Assembly: GCF_020379485.1 (NCBI RefSeq)
Contig: NC_063444.1
Coordinates: 168,501-232,500, forward strand
Direction: 5' to 3'
DNA from: Brassica napus
Lineage: Eukaryota > Streptophyta > Magnoliopsida > Brassicales > Brassicaceae
DNA length: 64,000 bases
Below, piece by piece: positions 35,501-49,495 of the stretch (positions are counted from its first letter, which is position 1; each line of letters begins with the position of its first letter). The translations under genes and the position numbers were made by a program. The notes under the pieces were generated by a model. The model had not been told where the DNA came from. It saw nothing but the letters and a program-made list of their open reading frames with translations, and did no database searches.

Positions 35501-38500
35501 TGGCTCAGTTGACAACTTAGGTTTTTGTCTTATGGTTTCTTTTGAAAGATGTGACTACTTAGAGAATAAAGGTTGCTTGTTAAAAATTCGCATAACAGAT
35601 ATGATAACTCTTTCGTTCTGAATTCTGCCAAACTATTTTTTCTACTAAAAGTAAAGTTTTGATTGCTATAACTTGGATTTTCTCATCATCCTCTTATCTG
35701 CAATTCTTATCCGAAGTTTTCCGTCTTCTTGTTGTCAGCTAGATGATCAATATGCTGTATTCTTGTGATCATTACTGCAATTTTATTTGTAGTACTGGAA
35801 TTTAGTTTAGACCTTAAAGATTGAGATTCAGCCTTTTCTCCTGAGTTTTCCCTCATCTCTAGTGTAGATATGTTTTAGCAATCATTGCATGCTGACAATA
35901 AAAAAAGCAATCATTGCAATTTGTCCTGTATCATGAATTGGTTTTTTATTAACCTCTGCTGTATGACTAGGTCTTTGAAGACGCTTGGTAATGTGAAGCT
36001 GGCAGACGAAGGCATGCTAAGGGTGCTCTTTTCTGCTCTGTATCTGTTGTCGCGCAAGAGTAGAAATGATACTGAGATTTCTGCTGTATCTAGGTGAGGA
36101 TCTTCTGAGTAATGAGGACATAAGTATAGTTTTCTTTTCCACTTCTCAAATTCAGTGAGATGGATCAGTAACGCATTAAAATTAGTATTCTCCCTGCTTG
36201 GTAGATATGTCCTTGCTTGGTATATGTCCTTACTCATTAGCATGTTATTTTAATCGTACTAATATGCTCCATAGACACCTTTATGTAGAAAGGCAAAGAA
36301 AATGTTCATAATTGTTACGCGTTGCACTTCAATTCAGATACATACAAAAGCCTCTTCAGCCCACAATTTTTCCTCTGTATTGCTTTTGGAATCAGTTAGA
36401 GCTTCAGGATTTAGTATATTGATTTGTCATGTGGCATTTCTAAGAAGCCAGTTTTAGCAACATATTATCTTGTCAGGTTTCGTATGCCATTAGCTCTATT
36501 AACTCGGCTGCTTTTATGCTGCCATGTTCATACTTATTCCATATGTTGCATGTAGGCTCCTCGCATTGGCTACAAGGTTTGCAACTGAGATGATTCGCAT
36601 ATATGGGTCACTTGAATATCAGAAAGATGGACACATGTTGGACAGAAGATCTAGGACACGAATACTTTCACTACCACCAATTTCACGGCATCACGATGTA
36701 ATGGAAAATTCAAGGAGGTTGTCAGAGATGGGTTATCTTTTGGAGATCACGCGGAATTTTCAGTCCCGTATTTCCAGAAAATTTAAGAAGCTAGGAAAGG
36801 TAGTACATGGTATTAATAAGTTAATTGTAAAATTTTGTGTGTTTGCTCTAGAATTTGACAGATGACGTGTATTGTTGCAGGGAAAGAACGAAAAGTCACT
36901 GAACCTGGTAGACCCAAGTTCGTTGCAGGATGATTCTCAGCTTGAAGTTGTTCCAGATGCAGCACATGCGGAGTCGAGACAACTTGACGATACCAATGAG
37001 GAGCTTGCTTTGACGCCTCTGGGTATGATGACAGCTAAAGCTGGTCAGGTCATTGACGAAATAAGTTATGCATCTTCCCTTGTACCTCAAGGGGTAGTTG
37101 CAGAGACGAAAGTTCTTCCTCTGGAAAATCCGAAGGAGATGATGGCTCGTTGGAAGACTGATAATTTGGATTTGAAAACCGTGGTTAAAGATGCCTTGCT
37201 CTCCGGTCGACTCCCTTTAGCTGTTCTTCAATTGCATCTTCAACATTCTAAAGACTCGTCTGAAAATGGAGAGCATCATGATACATTTACTGAAGTTCGT
37301 GATGTCGGAAGAGCTATTGCTTATGACCTATTTTTGAAGGTAAACCTGAATATAATTGCTTAGACAGAGTAGTGTACGTGTATGATGTCTAGCACTTGAC
37401 ATTATTGATGTGTAGGGTGAACCTGGGGTTGCCATTGCAACTTTGCAAAGGCTCGGAGAGGATGTAGAAGCGTGTCTCAACCAGTTGGTATTTGGCACAG
37501 TGAGGAGATCTCTTCGTTATCAAATTGCTGAGGAAATGAGAAAACATGGTTTTTTAAGACCATATGAAGACAATGTACTGGAGAGGATATCTCTTATCGA
37601 GGTAATAACTTTTCCTAATGATTACTTGTTAGAAGAGTATCTTGGATTGTATGATGCTGACTTCACTTCAACTTCTTCTTTGCTTGACCGTGTGCAAAAA
37701 GAGGCTTTATCCTAGCAGTCAGTTTTGGGAAACATATCTTACTCGTCGAAAGGAACTCCTGAAAGCTGATGTACCTTTTGACTCCAGTAAAATAAGTTTG
37801 CACCTTGGGGGGTCTTCTCTGTTCCAGCATCTCGAGATTGAATGTGGTGAGGTTGATGGTGTTGTTCTTGGTTCTTGGACAAAAATCAATGAGAGTGCAA
37901 CTGAGCATGCGCCTGATGAAACCGATGCAATTGCTGGTTACTGGGCAGCAGCAGCTGTGTGGTCAAATGCATGGGATCAGAGAACATTTGATCATGTAAG
38001 AATTCGATATAGCTATTCTTTCCTCCATAGTTTAGATGTCTGAATATTTATCTAATTGCACCTTCCAGAATGTTAGTACCTCCAAGTTCAGGAGAAGCTC
38101 AAATTAATTGCAACCTACTCTGCATAGCTACCCGCTGCATATGTGCTTGCTTCTCGAATAGCTACACACTGCATATCATTCATCTTAAAAAATGTGGTTG
38201 AAATTGTAGATCTATAATAGTTATTGCGCTCTTATGCAATAATGCTGTTTTAGTGTAAGTTGCATTTCGTATCTTCTTATTGAATTAGCACATTGTAGAG
38301 CATTAAATGGCAGTCCTACAAAAGCCCTTGAATTGGAAGTAGACAACTGCGAGAGTAACAATGATACATTTTAATGAAGGGTTAAAGACTTTACATATCA
38401 ACCTTGTATTTTTAGTATTACTCCCATAAACTCATTTCAAATAATGTTTGCATTTTTGGTTTTAGTAATATCTCTTGTTGAACTATTGTGCAGATAGTTT

Positions 38501-41500
38501 TGGATCAGCCTTTGGTCATGGGTGTCCATGTTCCTTGGGATTCCCAGCTAGAGTATTATATGTGTCACAATGATTGGGATGAAGTCCTTAAGTTGTTGGA
38601 TCTCATTCCTGAGGATCTTTTATACGATGGAAGTTTGCAAATTGCTTTGGATGGTCCGAAGCAGTCTTCTGGGCAAAATTATTCAGTTTCTTCCCATAGC
38701 GAGTATATAGGCTCCATCGAAGAAGTGGATGCTGTACTTATGGATGTTCCTTATATCAAGATATTTAGGTTACCTGCAGATATCCGGTGCTCCTTGTGGC
38801 TAACAACACTTATGGAGCAGGAACTTGCAAAAAAACTTATATTCTTAAAAGAATACTGGGAGAACGCTCTAGATGTAGTATATCTTCTGGCTCGGGCAGG
38901 TGTCATCCTCCGTAATTGCGAAGTTTCATTTAAGGAGGAATCTTGTAGGCCATCCCTAGATCTTTCTTTGTCCAGAAAGGAGAGAGGAGCAGATGTTGAT
39001 ACCCTGAATGCTGTACACAAGCTATTCATACATTATTGCACGCAATATAATCTGCCAAACCTTCTGGATCTGTACCTTGATCATCACGAATTGGTCCTTG
39101 ATAATGATTCACTTAGTTCATTGCAGGAAGCTGTTGTAAGTGCTTTCCACACGTCCGTCATATATTTGTTTTAATATGTATGTTCTTGCTCGCTTTTTGG
39201 TTTGTCTTTCGAAAACTCACTATTTACTGAGATCGTCAAGAATCTGTCCAATGTATTCAGGGTGATTCCCACTGGGCAAAATGGTTGCTGCTGTCCAGGA
39301 TCAAGGGGCGGGAATACGATGCATCATTTTCAAATGCACGCTCAATTATGTCACCTGGTGCAGCACCAAATGGCGAAGTTAGTATTCCAGATATTGATGA
39401 AATTGTTTGTACTGTTGATGACATTGCTGAAGGGGCAGGAGAAATGGCAGCTTTAGCAACTATGATGTGTTCATTGGTGCCAATTCAAAAATCCTTGAAT
39501 ACTGGTAGTGTGAACAGGCACAGTAACTCTTCTGCACAGTGCACACTGGAGAATTTGAAACCATTTCTTCAGAGATTCCCTACCTTATGGAGTAAGCTTG
39601 TTACTGCTTGTTTTGGAGAAGATATTTCTGGCAACCTTCTACGGACCAAGGCTAGGAATGGTAAACATGATCCACAATATGTTTTCGTTTATTTGTGTAA
39701 TGATATTGATGCCATACTCTCACTGATTCTATAACTTACCAGTCTTGTCAGAGTATCTGAATTGGCGTGACAGTGTATTCTTCTCAGCCGCACGTGATAC
39801 CTCACTCCTGCAGATGTTGCCTTGTTGGTTTCCTAAAGGGGTTCGTAGATTAGTTCAGCTTTATATCCAGGTACACATTTCTGATTTGTCTGTCGTAGGT
39901 ACTCTTCTGAGTACACAACACTCTTTTTACTTTCTGGAATTGAGGGATCTAGTTGAAGTCAATACTTGCACTGTAATATAATGAACTTAAGAAGTTCAAC
40001 GAAATTGTGGGGTGGTTGTGAGAAACTGTTGCACCCATATACAAACCTTTAGGTGGAAATGACCACTAAGATTTAGGCAGGAAGGAAAAGAAAAGTTACA
40101 CACCTACTCGTTATCAGTAGTAGAAATTTTTCTGTTCAGTGAAATTATAGAGCACACATGTTTTGCTTGAAATAGTTTCCCGCAGTCTCTTATACCCGAA
40201 CGTCTCTGTAGGGACCTCTTGGATGGCTTTCTTTCTCAGGATATCCTACAGGGGAATATCTACTGCACAGAGGTGTTGAGTTCTTTATAAATGTGGACGA
40301 TCCGACTGAGATAAGTGCTGTATCTTGGGAAGCAATCATCCAGAAGCACATCGAAGAGGAACTTCACAACACAAAAACTGAGGTGGTGCTATGATAATTC
40401 CGGTTTCTTTAACCTGTTTTGCCGATGCTTTGAATGTTTCAGTTTTTATATAGTTTCCTGTCGATTTACTATCATGTCATTGTCTCATTTTTCGAAATTA
40501 TCTCGATGGAAGTTTGTCATCTCATGCAACATTTTAGTGAGCTTTGTATATTTACTGGCTGTTTATATAATAGTTACTTATGTTTAAATTGAACTGAAAC
40601 TAGGGAACCGAGCTTGGACTTGAGCACTTCCTGCATCGTGGACGGCCACTTGCAGCTTTTAATGCATTCCTGGAACATAGAGTTGAAAAGATAAAACTGG
40701 AGGATCAATCTGGCTCTTTGATACATGGACAAAGAAATATGCAGTCAGATGTTCCGATGCTACTTGCACCTCTGACCCAGAATGATGAGTCACTTCTTTC
40801 ATCTGTATGTTCTGGTCGACTTACCATTACTAGCTTAGTTTTCCTTCTATCTGGAACGCTTTTATTAGTTCATTTTTTTTCAATTTCTGTATATTTATGT
40901 CTGGATGATGTTTTCTTTTGCTCTCCAGGTCATACCACTTGCTATCACACACTTTGGGGATTCTGTGTTGGTGGCTTCGTGTGTCTTCCTTCTTGAACTT
41001 TGTGGTTTATCTGCCAGCATGCTTCGGATAGACGTGGCATCGTTGAGAAGGATATCATCCTTTTACGAATCAAATGACAATGCGGATATAGCACAACAAA
41101 AATCATTCAAGGGTTCTATGTTTCATGCGGTATCTAGTGAAAGTGATCTAATGGGGTCACTAGCTAGGGCCCTGGCTAACGAATATGGTTATCCTGATAT
41201 TTCAAGTGTCTCTACGAAAAAACATACTCCAAGCAGTTTTTCTGGTGCTCAGCCCTGTCTTCCGCTAATGCTTGTTCTTCATCACCTGGAACAAGCTAGT
41301 CTTCCAGATATTGGAGTAGATAGAAAGACAAGTGGATACTGGCTGTTAACAGGTGATGGTGATGGGTCTAAACTGCGGTCTCAGCAGACTTCTGCTAGCT
41401 TGCATTGGAGTTTAGTTACTCTTTTCTGTCAGATGCATAACATTCCTCTGAGCACCAAATACCTTGCCATGCTAGCAAGAGACAATGATTGGGTATGTGG

Positions 41501-44500
41501 ATCATGATAATTCGTCTTAGCTTTTTCTTTTCTTACCCTTGAGCTATCCTTTAACCTGATGTATGTTAATATCAGGTTGGATTCTTATCTGAAGCGCAGC
41601 TTGGAGGATACCCATTTGATACGGTTCTCAATGTGGTATGTCTCTTACCCTTTCATTGGTTTCAGAAATCACAAACAGCAACTTCATAGGCTAGTTACAA
41701 GCTTTTCGTTATGATTATGTGACATATTTTCATCTGTCAGGCATCAAAGGAGTTTGGTGATCAAAGATTAAAAGCTCACATACTGACCGTTTTGAGACAT
41801 GCCAACTCAAAAAAGAAGGCTACGATATCGTCCTCAGATGACACAAGCGGAGGTTTTACATGTTCCTTTTCAGAGGATGGAGCTTACATCTCTGCTGAAC
41901 TTTTTCGCGTTTTGGCTTACTCTGAGAAGCTAGACAAACCCGGAGACTACCTTTTATCGAAAGCTAAGGAGCTATCGTGGTCTATTTTGGCTCTCATAGC
42001 ATCATGCTTTCCGGATGTTTCTCCTATATCATGCCTAACAATCTGGTTGGAAATTACCGCAGCCAGGTCTGAAAAAATTTGATGACAGAAATTCAATTGG
42101 GTTAGGTGTATGGGAGATCTTAATGCATTTTACGTTTCAAACCTTTTTTACGTTTTCTGAATAAAAAGATGCATTCATTTTGTCTTGGCTCTAACAAAGA
42201 TTATTCGTTTCAGGGAAACGTCATCTATCAAGGTGAACGATATAACCACTAAAATAGCAGAAAATATAGCAGCAGCCGTGGTATCTACAAATTCCTTGCC
42301 AACGGATGCTAGAGGTGTCCAGTTTCATTACAATAGGAGGAATCCTAAACGGAGACGGCTTATTGCACATACTTCTGTGGATTCATTGGCTTCAGCTAAT
42401 AGTTTAAGCACCTCAGCTGGTAAAACACTTTACTCTCACAAAACAGAAGCTGCAGAAGATGAAATACCTGAAGATACCAGTGTTACTAATGATTCGTCTG
42501 ATGAGCATGCGTCTCTATCAAAAATGGTTGCAATGCTTTGTGAACAACGCTTGTTTCTTCCTCTGCTAAAGGCTTTTGAATTGTTCCTCCCTTCCTGCTC
42601 TCTACTGCCATTTGTCGGGGCTCTTCAGGTTTGTCTTACGTTTTGACCCACTATTTTCTCTTACGGTATTTTTTGGGCCCTTGGTTGTCTGTTTACAATG
42701 ACTTTTACACGATATCTGGTCATGGATCTGATGCCGTTTCTGATTACCATGAGTTCATCCGCGTTCGTTTTTCTCCTTTTCTGTGGGAGAAAACTTAGAT
42801 GAAATTCTGCAAAAGTTATGATTTGATGTAACCAGAGAAAATAAGATACTAAGAATCTGTAAAATAACTTTGGTTTTAAATGACGGCTTTTGTAATATTC
42901 TTATTTTTACTGCCTCTTCATAGGATTATGGCCTGTCTTTATTATTATTTTTTGCAGGCATTTTCTCAAATGCGCCTTTCTGAAGCTTCAGCACATTTGG
43001 ATTCTTTTGGGGCTAGAGTTAAAGACGAATCAATGCATTTTCAGTCAAATACAGCCAAAGAAGTCAATTTTGGGGCATCTTGGATCAGTAAAACAGCTGT
43101 TAAAGCTGCTGATGCTGTTTTGTCAACTTGTCCATCTCCATATGAGAAACGATGCTTATTACAACTTCTTGCTGCAATAGATTTTGGTGATGGGGGATCT
43201 GCGGCAACATATTATCGGCGTCTTTATTGGAAAGTTAATTTGGCTGAGCCATCACTCCGGTGGGAGAACGGTCTTGACTTAGGAAGTGAGGCTCTTGATG
43301 ATGGGTCTCTACTGGCAGCTTTGGAAAAGAACAGGCAATGGGAGCAAGCACGAAACTGGGCCAAGCAACTTGAAACCATGGGTGCCACTTGGACATCCTC
43401 TGTTCACCATGTTACTGAAACGCAGGTAACAAAACTTATTAGCTCCTATCTTATTTGATCTGCCAGAGTTTCCGGTCATTTGGATTCTGGAGGTCTAGCA
43501 AGTTATAAGAAATCATGGTCTTAGCCTATTGATCGGTTTAGCTAATTTTTCCATGCTAGTTTCTCTTTCTCTAGCTAACGATTCCTCTTCACTGTATGAT
43601 GGTTGTTCACACATGAGAGTTTGATTGTGTAGAGGTTCTTTCAACTCTAGGATAAAGAACTGGCTGCAGTGGTGTAGGAATGATCTGATATTTATCTCTC
43701 TATAACTAGGCATTTTCCCTTGCATAGAACGGTTCTACCAACTGAGTACAGATTGCATAAGCTTTATTGAGTTTAAATGCTCCCTTAATTTGGTTCCGCA
43801 GCAGGAAGATTTGGCTCCATATTGTGTTTACATTTTCTTTGTCTTTGTAAATTAGCTGATTTTTTTTGGCTGCATGCTAGCTTTGTTTGTACGCCACTGG
43901 TTATTATTATGTTCAGGGATTTGTTGAATGCCCCGTCTTAATAGACATTTGTTTACATATAGGCAGAATCCATGGTCGCAGAATGGAAAGAATTCCTTTG
44001 GGATGTCCCAGAAGAGAGAATCGCATTATGGGGCCACTGCCAAACTCTGTTTGTTAGATACTCTTTCCCTGCTTTACAGGTCACTTTTCTGATTGTCTCA
44101 CTTGTAACCAGTTTATCTGTGGAAGCCTGATATTGGTACCAGTGATTCTGTTGCTTAATCTTTTGCAGGCAGGTTTATTTTTCCTTAGGCATGCAGAAGC
44201 GGTGGAGAAAGATCTCCCTGCAAGAGAGATCTATGAGCTGTTACTGCTATCCCTTCAGTGGTTGAGTGGGCTAACAACCCTTTCGCATCCGTAAGTGATC
44301 TTGTACCATTATATAATAATCATATTACTGGGTTTTTGACTTCGGATTTACCAATATTCAGGGTTTATCCTTTGCATCTTCTGAGAGAAATCGAGACTAG
44401 AGTGTGGTTATTGGCTGTAGAAGCAGAAGCAAATGTGAAAAATTTAGGAGCATTTAGTCCGAGTAGTACCAGAAGAGACATTGCGAATGGAAATAGTTCA

Positions 44501-47256
44501 AATCTTATAGACCGAACTGCAAGTATCATAACAAAAATGGACAACCATATTTCTTCCGCAACAAAAAATAAAATTGGAGAAAAGCAGGACTCCAGGCCCC
44601 CTGGCCAAGCACATCAAAGGAACCAGGACACGACCACTTCAGTATTTGGTGCCAGCACAAAGTCTAAAAGGAGAGCAAAAGGGATTGTCCCACAAAGAAG
44701 ACATTTTGTGGATTCTTCTGATAGGAATACTGATTCTGAAGATTCTCCATCTCCTCTAAACATCAAAACCGAGTTCCAGCTTCAAGAGGAAAGCACGGGT
44801 TTGGAGATATGCTTATCAAAGTGGGAAGAAAGTGTAGAGCCAGCGGAGTTGGAAAGAGCTGTTCTGTCTTTACTGGAGTTTGGACAAGTAACAGCTGCTA
44901 AGCAGCTCCAACTTAAGCTTGCTCCAGAGAGTTTACCTTCTGAGCTGATAATTCTGGATACTGTTATGAAGCTAGCAATGCTTTCTACGCCTTGCAGTCA
45001 AGTACCGTTGTCAATGTTGGATGATGAAGTTCGTTCTATCATTCAATCACAGAATCTTAAAATAGACCAACCTGTGATTGACCCGCTACAGGTTCTTCTC
45101 TCTATATCTTTCACACAATAATGCTCATTTGTTTCTGTAAAGCTTATTACAGATTGATTCAAACAAATACCACTTAACCCCCCTTTTTTTTTCATATCCC
45201 CCTGTCTTGCTCTTATAATTTTTTTTGTTTGATATAATGCTGATTGGTATCTGATATTCTAGGTGCTGGAGAATCTATCGAACATTTTAAATGAAGGCAG
45301 TGGACGTGGGCTGGCAAGAAAAATCATTGCAGTTATAAAAGCTGCTAACATACTGGGCCTTACATTTACCGAGGCATATCAAAAGCAGACCATAGAGTTG
45401 TTACGATTGCTTTCTCTTAAAGCACAAGATTCCTTTGAGGAAGCATGTCTCCTTGTCAAAACACATTCCATGCCCGCTGCTAGTATCGCTCAAATACTTG
45501 CAGAATCCTTTCTGAAGGTAAATTACCTAAACTATATTTGTTAATGGTATGCGTATATGACACGATTATCATAACTCATGAGTTGACTTCAACACTTAAC
45601 AAAAATCTTTGTCGTATGGTTTTGTTTTGATTGATTACTTGGAAAAAACCCTCCATTAATGACTTCTTCTTTCTCTCCTAAGTATTTTCTGTGTATTTGT
45701 CTCTAATATTTTCTCCATGTGCCAGGGTTTACTGGCAGCTCATCGTGGAGGATATATAGATTCTCAAAAGGAGGAAGGGCCTGCTCCACTTTTGTGGAGA
45801 TTTTCAGACTTTTTGAAGTGGGCGGAGCTTTGTCCATCTGAACAGGAAATTGGTCATTCATTAATGCGTCTGGTGATTACCGGGCAGGAAATACCACACG
45901 CGTGTGAGGTATGTGATTTTGTTAAAAGCTTATTAACAATATCGTCTGATTGCCTCATGAATTTCTAAAACAGTGGGCAAATAAGTTGTCAATGCTGATT
46001 TGGTAATAATGAATGCTGTTTTTTCAGGTTGAGCTACTTATTTTATCTCATCACTTCTACAAGTCATCTACGTGCCTTGATGGAGTTGATGTTCTGGTGG
46101 CACTTGCTGCGACCAGGGTTGAGGCTTATGTTGCTGAGGGCGATTTCTCATGCCTTGGTCGTCTTATAACTGGAGTTGGAAACTTTCATGCTCTTAATTT
46201 CATTCTCAATATCCTAATCGAGAACGGGCAGCTCGATCTCTTGCTACAAAAATTTTCTAGTGCTGCTGATGCAAACACTGGAACTGCCCAGGCTGTCAGA
46301 AGTTTCCGGATGGCTGTTCTGACTTCGTTGAATCTCTTCAACCCAAATGATCATGATGCATTCGCAATGGTATGTCCTCAGCTAGAATTAGCCAAGTAAA
46401 AGAGTTTATTTCATCATTTTTTATCCGCTTACCACAGTTCACTATCATGATACTTGTGCACATGAAGCAATATTTTGGGATAGTTTTAAAATTTCGTTGT
46501 TTTCAGGTATATAAACACTTTGACATGAAGCATGAAACGGCTGCTTTGCTAGAGGCACGTGCAGATCAGGCTGCGCAGCAATGGTTTAGACGGTATGACA
46601 AGGATGAAAATGAAGATCTCCTTGATTCTATGCGCTATTACATTGAAGCAGCTGAAGTTCACACTTCTATTGATGCTGGAAACAAAGCACGGAAGGCTTG
46701 TGGTCAGGCTTCCCTTGTCTCGCTTCAAATAAGGATGCCAGATTCCAAGTGGCTCGGTTTATCCGAAACAAACGCTAGAAGAGCACTTGTTGACCAATCT
46801 CGTTTCCAGGAGGCTCTGATCGTAGCAGAAGCGTATGGTCTTAACCAGCCAAGCGAATGGGCGCTTGTGCTTTGGAATCTGATGCTCAAACCCGAACTAG
46901 CGGAAGAGTTTGTGGCTGAGTTTGTAGCGGTGCTTCCCCTGCAGGCTTCAATGCTACTGGAACTGGCTAGATTTTACAGGGCTGAAATGGCAGCTCGAGG
47001 TGACCAATCTCAATTCTCAGTCTGGCTGACAGGCGGAGGGTTGCCAGCTGAGTGGGCCAAATACATGTTGAGATCATTCAGGTGTTTGCTGAAGAGAACA
47101 CGGGACTTGAAGTTACGGTTACAGCTGGCGACAACAGCGACTGGATTCTCTGACATGGTCGATGCGTGTACGAACGCGTTGGATAAGGTCCCGGACAACG
47201 CTGGACCACTTGTACTGAAGAAAGGGCATGGAGGAGGATACTTACCACTCATGTGA
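32566..47256 (+). CDS. Spatacsin-like (SPG11 family) giant protein, 25 coding exons
   Basis: Plant homologue of spatacsin; in animals spatacsin works with spastizin and AP-5 in lysosome reformation, while the plant role is not established. Coding exons, all joining in phase: 32566-32737, 32821-34818, 35347-35422, 35971-36093, 36556-36799, 36881-37339, 37416-37601, 37702-37995, 38494-39135, 39261-39660, 39752-39870, 40212-40382, 40604-40804, 40929-41492, 41576-41635, 41741-42066, 42214-42628, 42958-43425, 43963-44079, 44169-44290, 44362-45091, 45263-45517, 45726-45908, 46028-46369, 46507-47256 (9417 nt, 3138 aa). The C-terminus is the conserved spatacsin domain (ARADQAAQQWFRRYDKDENE ... GLNQPSEWALVLWNLML ... 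KKGHGGGYLPLM). In-frame ATGs at 32488 and 32539 make the start uncertain; I chose 32566 (MEKLLKEGPTLLQLHKWEP) as closest to the conserved part. No internal stop or frameshift, so probably functional. It matches At4g39420 by position. Confidence 0.9.
35877..35918 (+). repeat. Micro-retroposon: 16-bp poly(A) insert in a 13-bp direct repeat (intron of spatacsin-like gene)
   Basis: AGCAATCATTGCA at 35877-35889 is repeated at 35906-35918. Between them is TGCTGACAAT plus a run of A, with the poly(A) next to the right copy. It lies in the intron between coding exons 3 and 4. Confidence 0.5.
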
Positions 47257-47990
47257 GTGAGTGAGTGAGTGAACTAAGAGATCATCATCCCTAAAGGATG
47301 CAATGTTGAGTATCTCGCTCTCTCTGCTACATCGTTGTGAGAGCTAGATGGAGCTGTAAATTAGCCGGAGAAATTGAAAAAGAGTTGTTTTGGAAGAGGA
47401 GACTGGAGTTTTTCTTAATATACGTTTCAGAGTGTTTTTTGTGTGTGTTTGTTGATGATTGGTCTCACAATTCTTTCCATTTTGTTTCTTCTTATACCTT
47501 GCGGCGATTAAATTGCAGTCTTGAGAGAGAGAGATATAGTGATGTGTAACAGTGTAATAACTGTCTGTTATAAGTTATAGGAAAAAATCACATTGTTGTA
47601 ATAAGTTCGAATCTTATACTTATTTGCCTGGGAATGGATAATATTTCTTGTTTTAGAAATTTGGAAGATCACTCACATTGAAGGTTTATATTTATAAGCG
47701 TTATACCCGTCATACAGCATGCAAGCAAAAACTAATAACAGTTTAATTCATGACGCTTTTTGAAGCCATTAGAAAAATGAGCTAGATTCACACACACACT
47801 TTTGATGGAATTGGTTGTTCTTTTTTAATTAATAGCGAAAGAGCCTAACACAAATTTAAATCATACAATAAAACCCATTACATAACAAAGGTGCACCAAA
47901 GTCCAAACTCAATTTAAGACAGCTTGTTAATACTCTCAAGCTATGTTTCTGCAACAGAACTTAAAAAACAACCTTGAACATCTCACGGTC
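47257..47990. other. 3' region of the spatacsin-like gene; no further gene
   Basis: Only about 0.7 kb separates the spatacsin stop from the CYP96A pseudogene. In Arabidopsis I recall a SAM transporter (SAMC1) and a TPR gene in this interval; neither is present here. GT-rich and T-rich stretches (47450-47600) look like 3' UTR. Confidence 0.5.
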
Positions 47991-49495
47991 TCTTATTAAT
48001 TGAAACCCTAAAGCCATGCTTCATGCTAAGAATTAAATGAGGATCTGGTTCGATCTTCCAGACTTTCAGCAACCTTAACGTCAAAGTTTTGTAATATCTC
48101 CACAACCACTGCCTTCATCAGAACCATAGCCATTTTCTTACCAAGGCATGTTCTTGGCCCTGCATTAAATGCTAAGAACTTGAAAGAAGGCTCATGTCTC
48201 AACACTCCGGTCTCAGATATCCATCTCTCTGGCTTGAACTCCGATGCATCTTCTCCCTACCCAACGCATAAATTAAGATCAAAATCTTCGAGTTTGCTTC
48301 CACTTTATGCCCACTTGGAAGCACATCTGATCGAACGGGAGACACACACGCTCGATAGGAACCGGTGGATAAAGCCTCATTGTTTCACACAAGGTGGCGT
48401 GTAAATACACTAGCTTGTTAAACTGCTCCGTTGGATCATACTCACTACTACTACTTGGTTGTAGATTTGTGTCCATCTCTCGGCGAATCTTGCTCAGCAC
48501 GTTAGGGTTTTCAGACAAAAGCCAGAAGAACCAAGTGAGAACCGAGGCAATGGTGTCTCTCCCAGCTAGAATGAACGTTAAGATAGTGTCTCTTAGGAAC
48601 TTATCATCGATAGAGCTCGAGAGCTTGTACTTGGCTGCATCAAGCTTCATGTGAGATGTCAAAAGATCTTCGCTCTCTCCAGTGGGATGACCTTCCGATC
48701 TTGCAATCTCTTCTCTCTTGGCTGATATGTGTTTCTCACACACACGATCAAAAGTGGCATTGGCGTCTATCATATCTTCTTCTCTTTTCCGACTCCAAAC
48801 CAGTTTTGTAGCTTCCACAAGAGCCTAGGCTTGACATGCCTATACAAGATCCCTTCTCCTATATCGTGAAGAGCTTTAGCGCTTTCATCCTCAGGCATTT
48901 CAAAGGAGAGAGACCGAGGATCATCACAACCCGTTACTATAACTAACGTTGTGTCGAACATGAACCTCCCGAACACATCTTGCAAGTCCACAGTTGCACC
49001 TTCCTCTGCGAAACGGTTAAGAAGAGGAACAAGCCCTTCCTTGAGTTTACTCATCGTGGTACTCACCGACAGTTTTTGAAAGCCATGATGGTTTATCATG
49101 ACCTGAGAAGCTTTCCTCAGATTCTTCCACGCTTCTGACTCCGTTGTGAGTATGGAATCTCCGAAAGCATCGAAGACTTCTTTGAACTCGGCGCCCTTGG
49201 TGTAGTTGTAGAAGTTTGAGCTCAACATGTAGTGAATGTTAGCTGGATCCACCGTGAGCAACATGTCCATGCCAGAGAACCACGGTCCCTTGAGTAGAAA
49301 CGTTAAGTCGGTGCTTTCGAGAAGCTCCACGGTGAAGTCGTAGATACGGTGAAGCTCCACGAGGAGACCTGGAAGCATCCCGAGAACCGGCCAGTTTCTA
49401 AGGAGACGGTTATGGTGTTTCTTGAAAAGCAAGCAATGGAGGAAGATAAAGCAAAAGAGGGCTATGAAAACTTGAGTTAAGCTTATTGAAGCCAT
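47991..49495 (-). pseudogene. CYP96A cytochrome P450 pseudogene
   Basis: Related along its whole length to the intact P450 just upstream on the same strand. It starts at ATG 49495 with the membrane anchor (MASISLTQVFIALFCFIFLH) and reads normally to about 48780, where a one-base indel after FGVGKEKK shifts the frame. The second segment runs through the I-helix (AGRDTIAS, where AGRDTT is usual) and the ExxR region (CETMRLYPPVP), then shifts again near 48335. Near 48255 about 15-20 bases are lost between YALGR and the EDASEFKPERW region. A further shift lies near 48035, after the haem-binding FNAGPRTCLG. A terminal TGA remains at 47993-47991. At least three frameshifts and a deletion mean no functional enzyme. 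A TATA-like TTATAAATC survives upstream (about 49567-49577). Confidence 0.88.
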
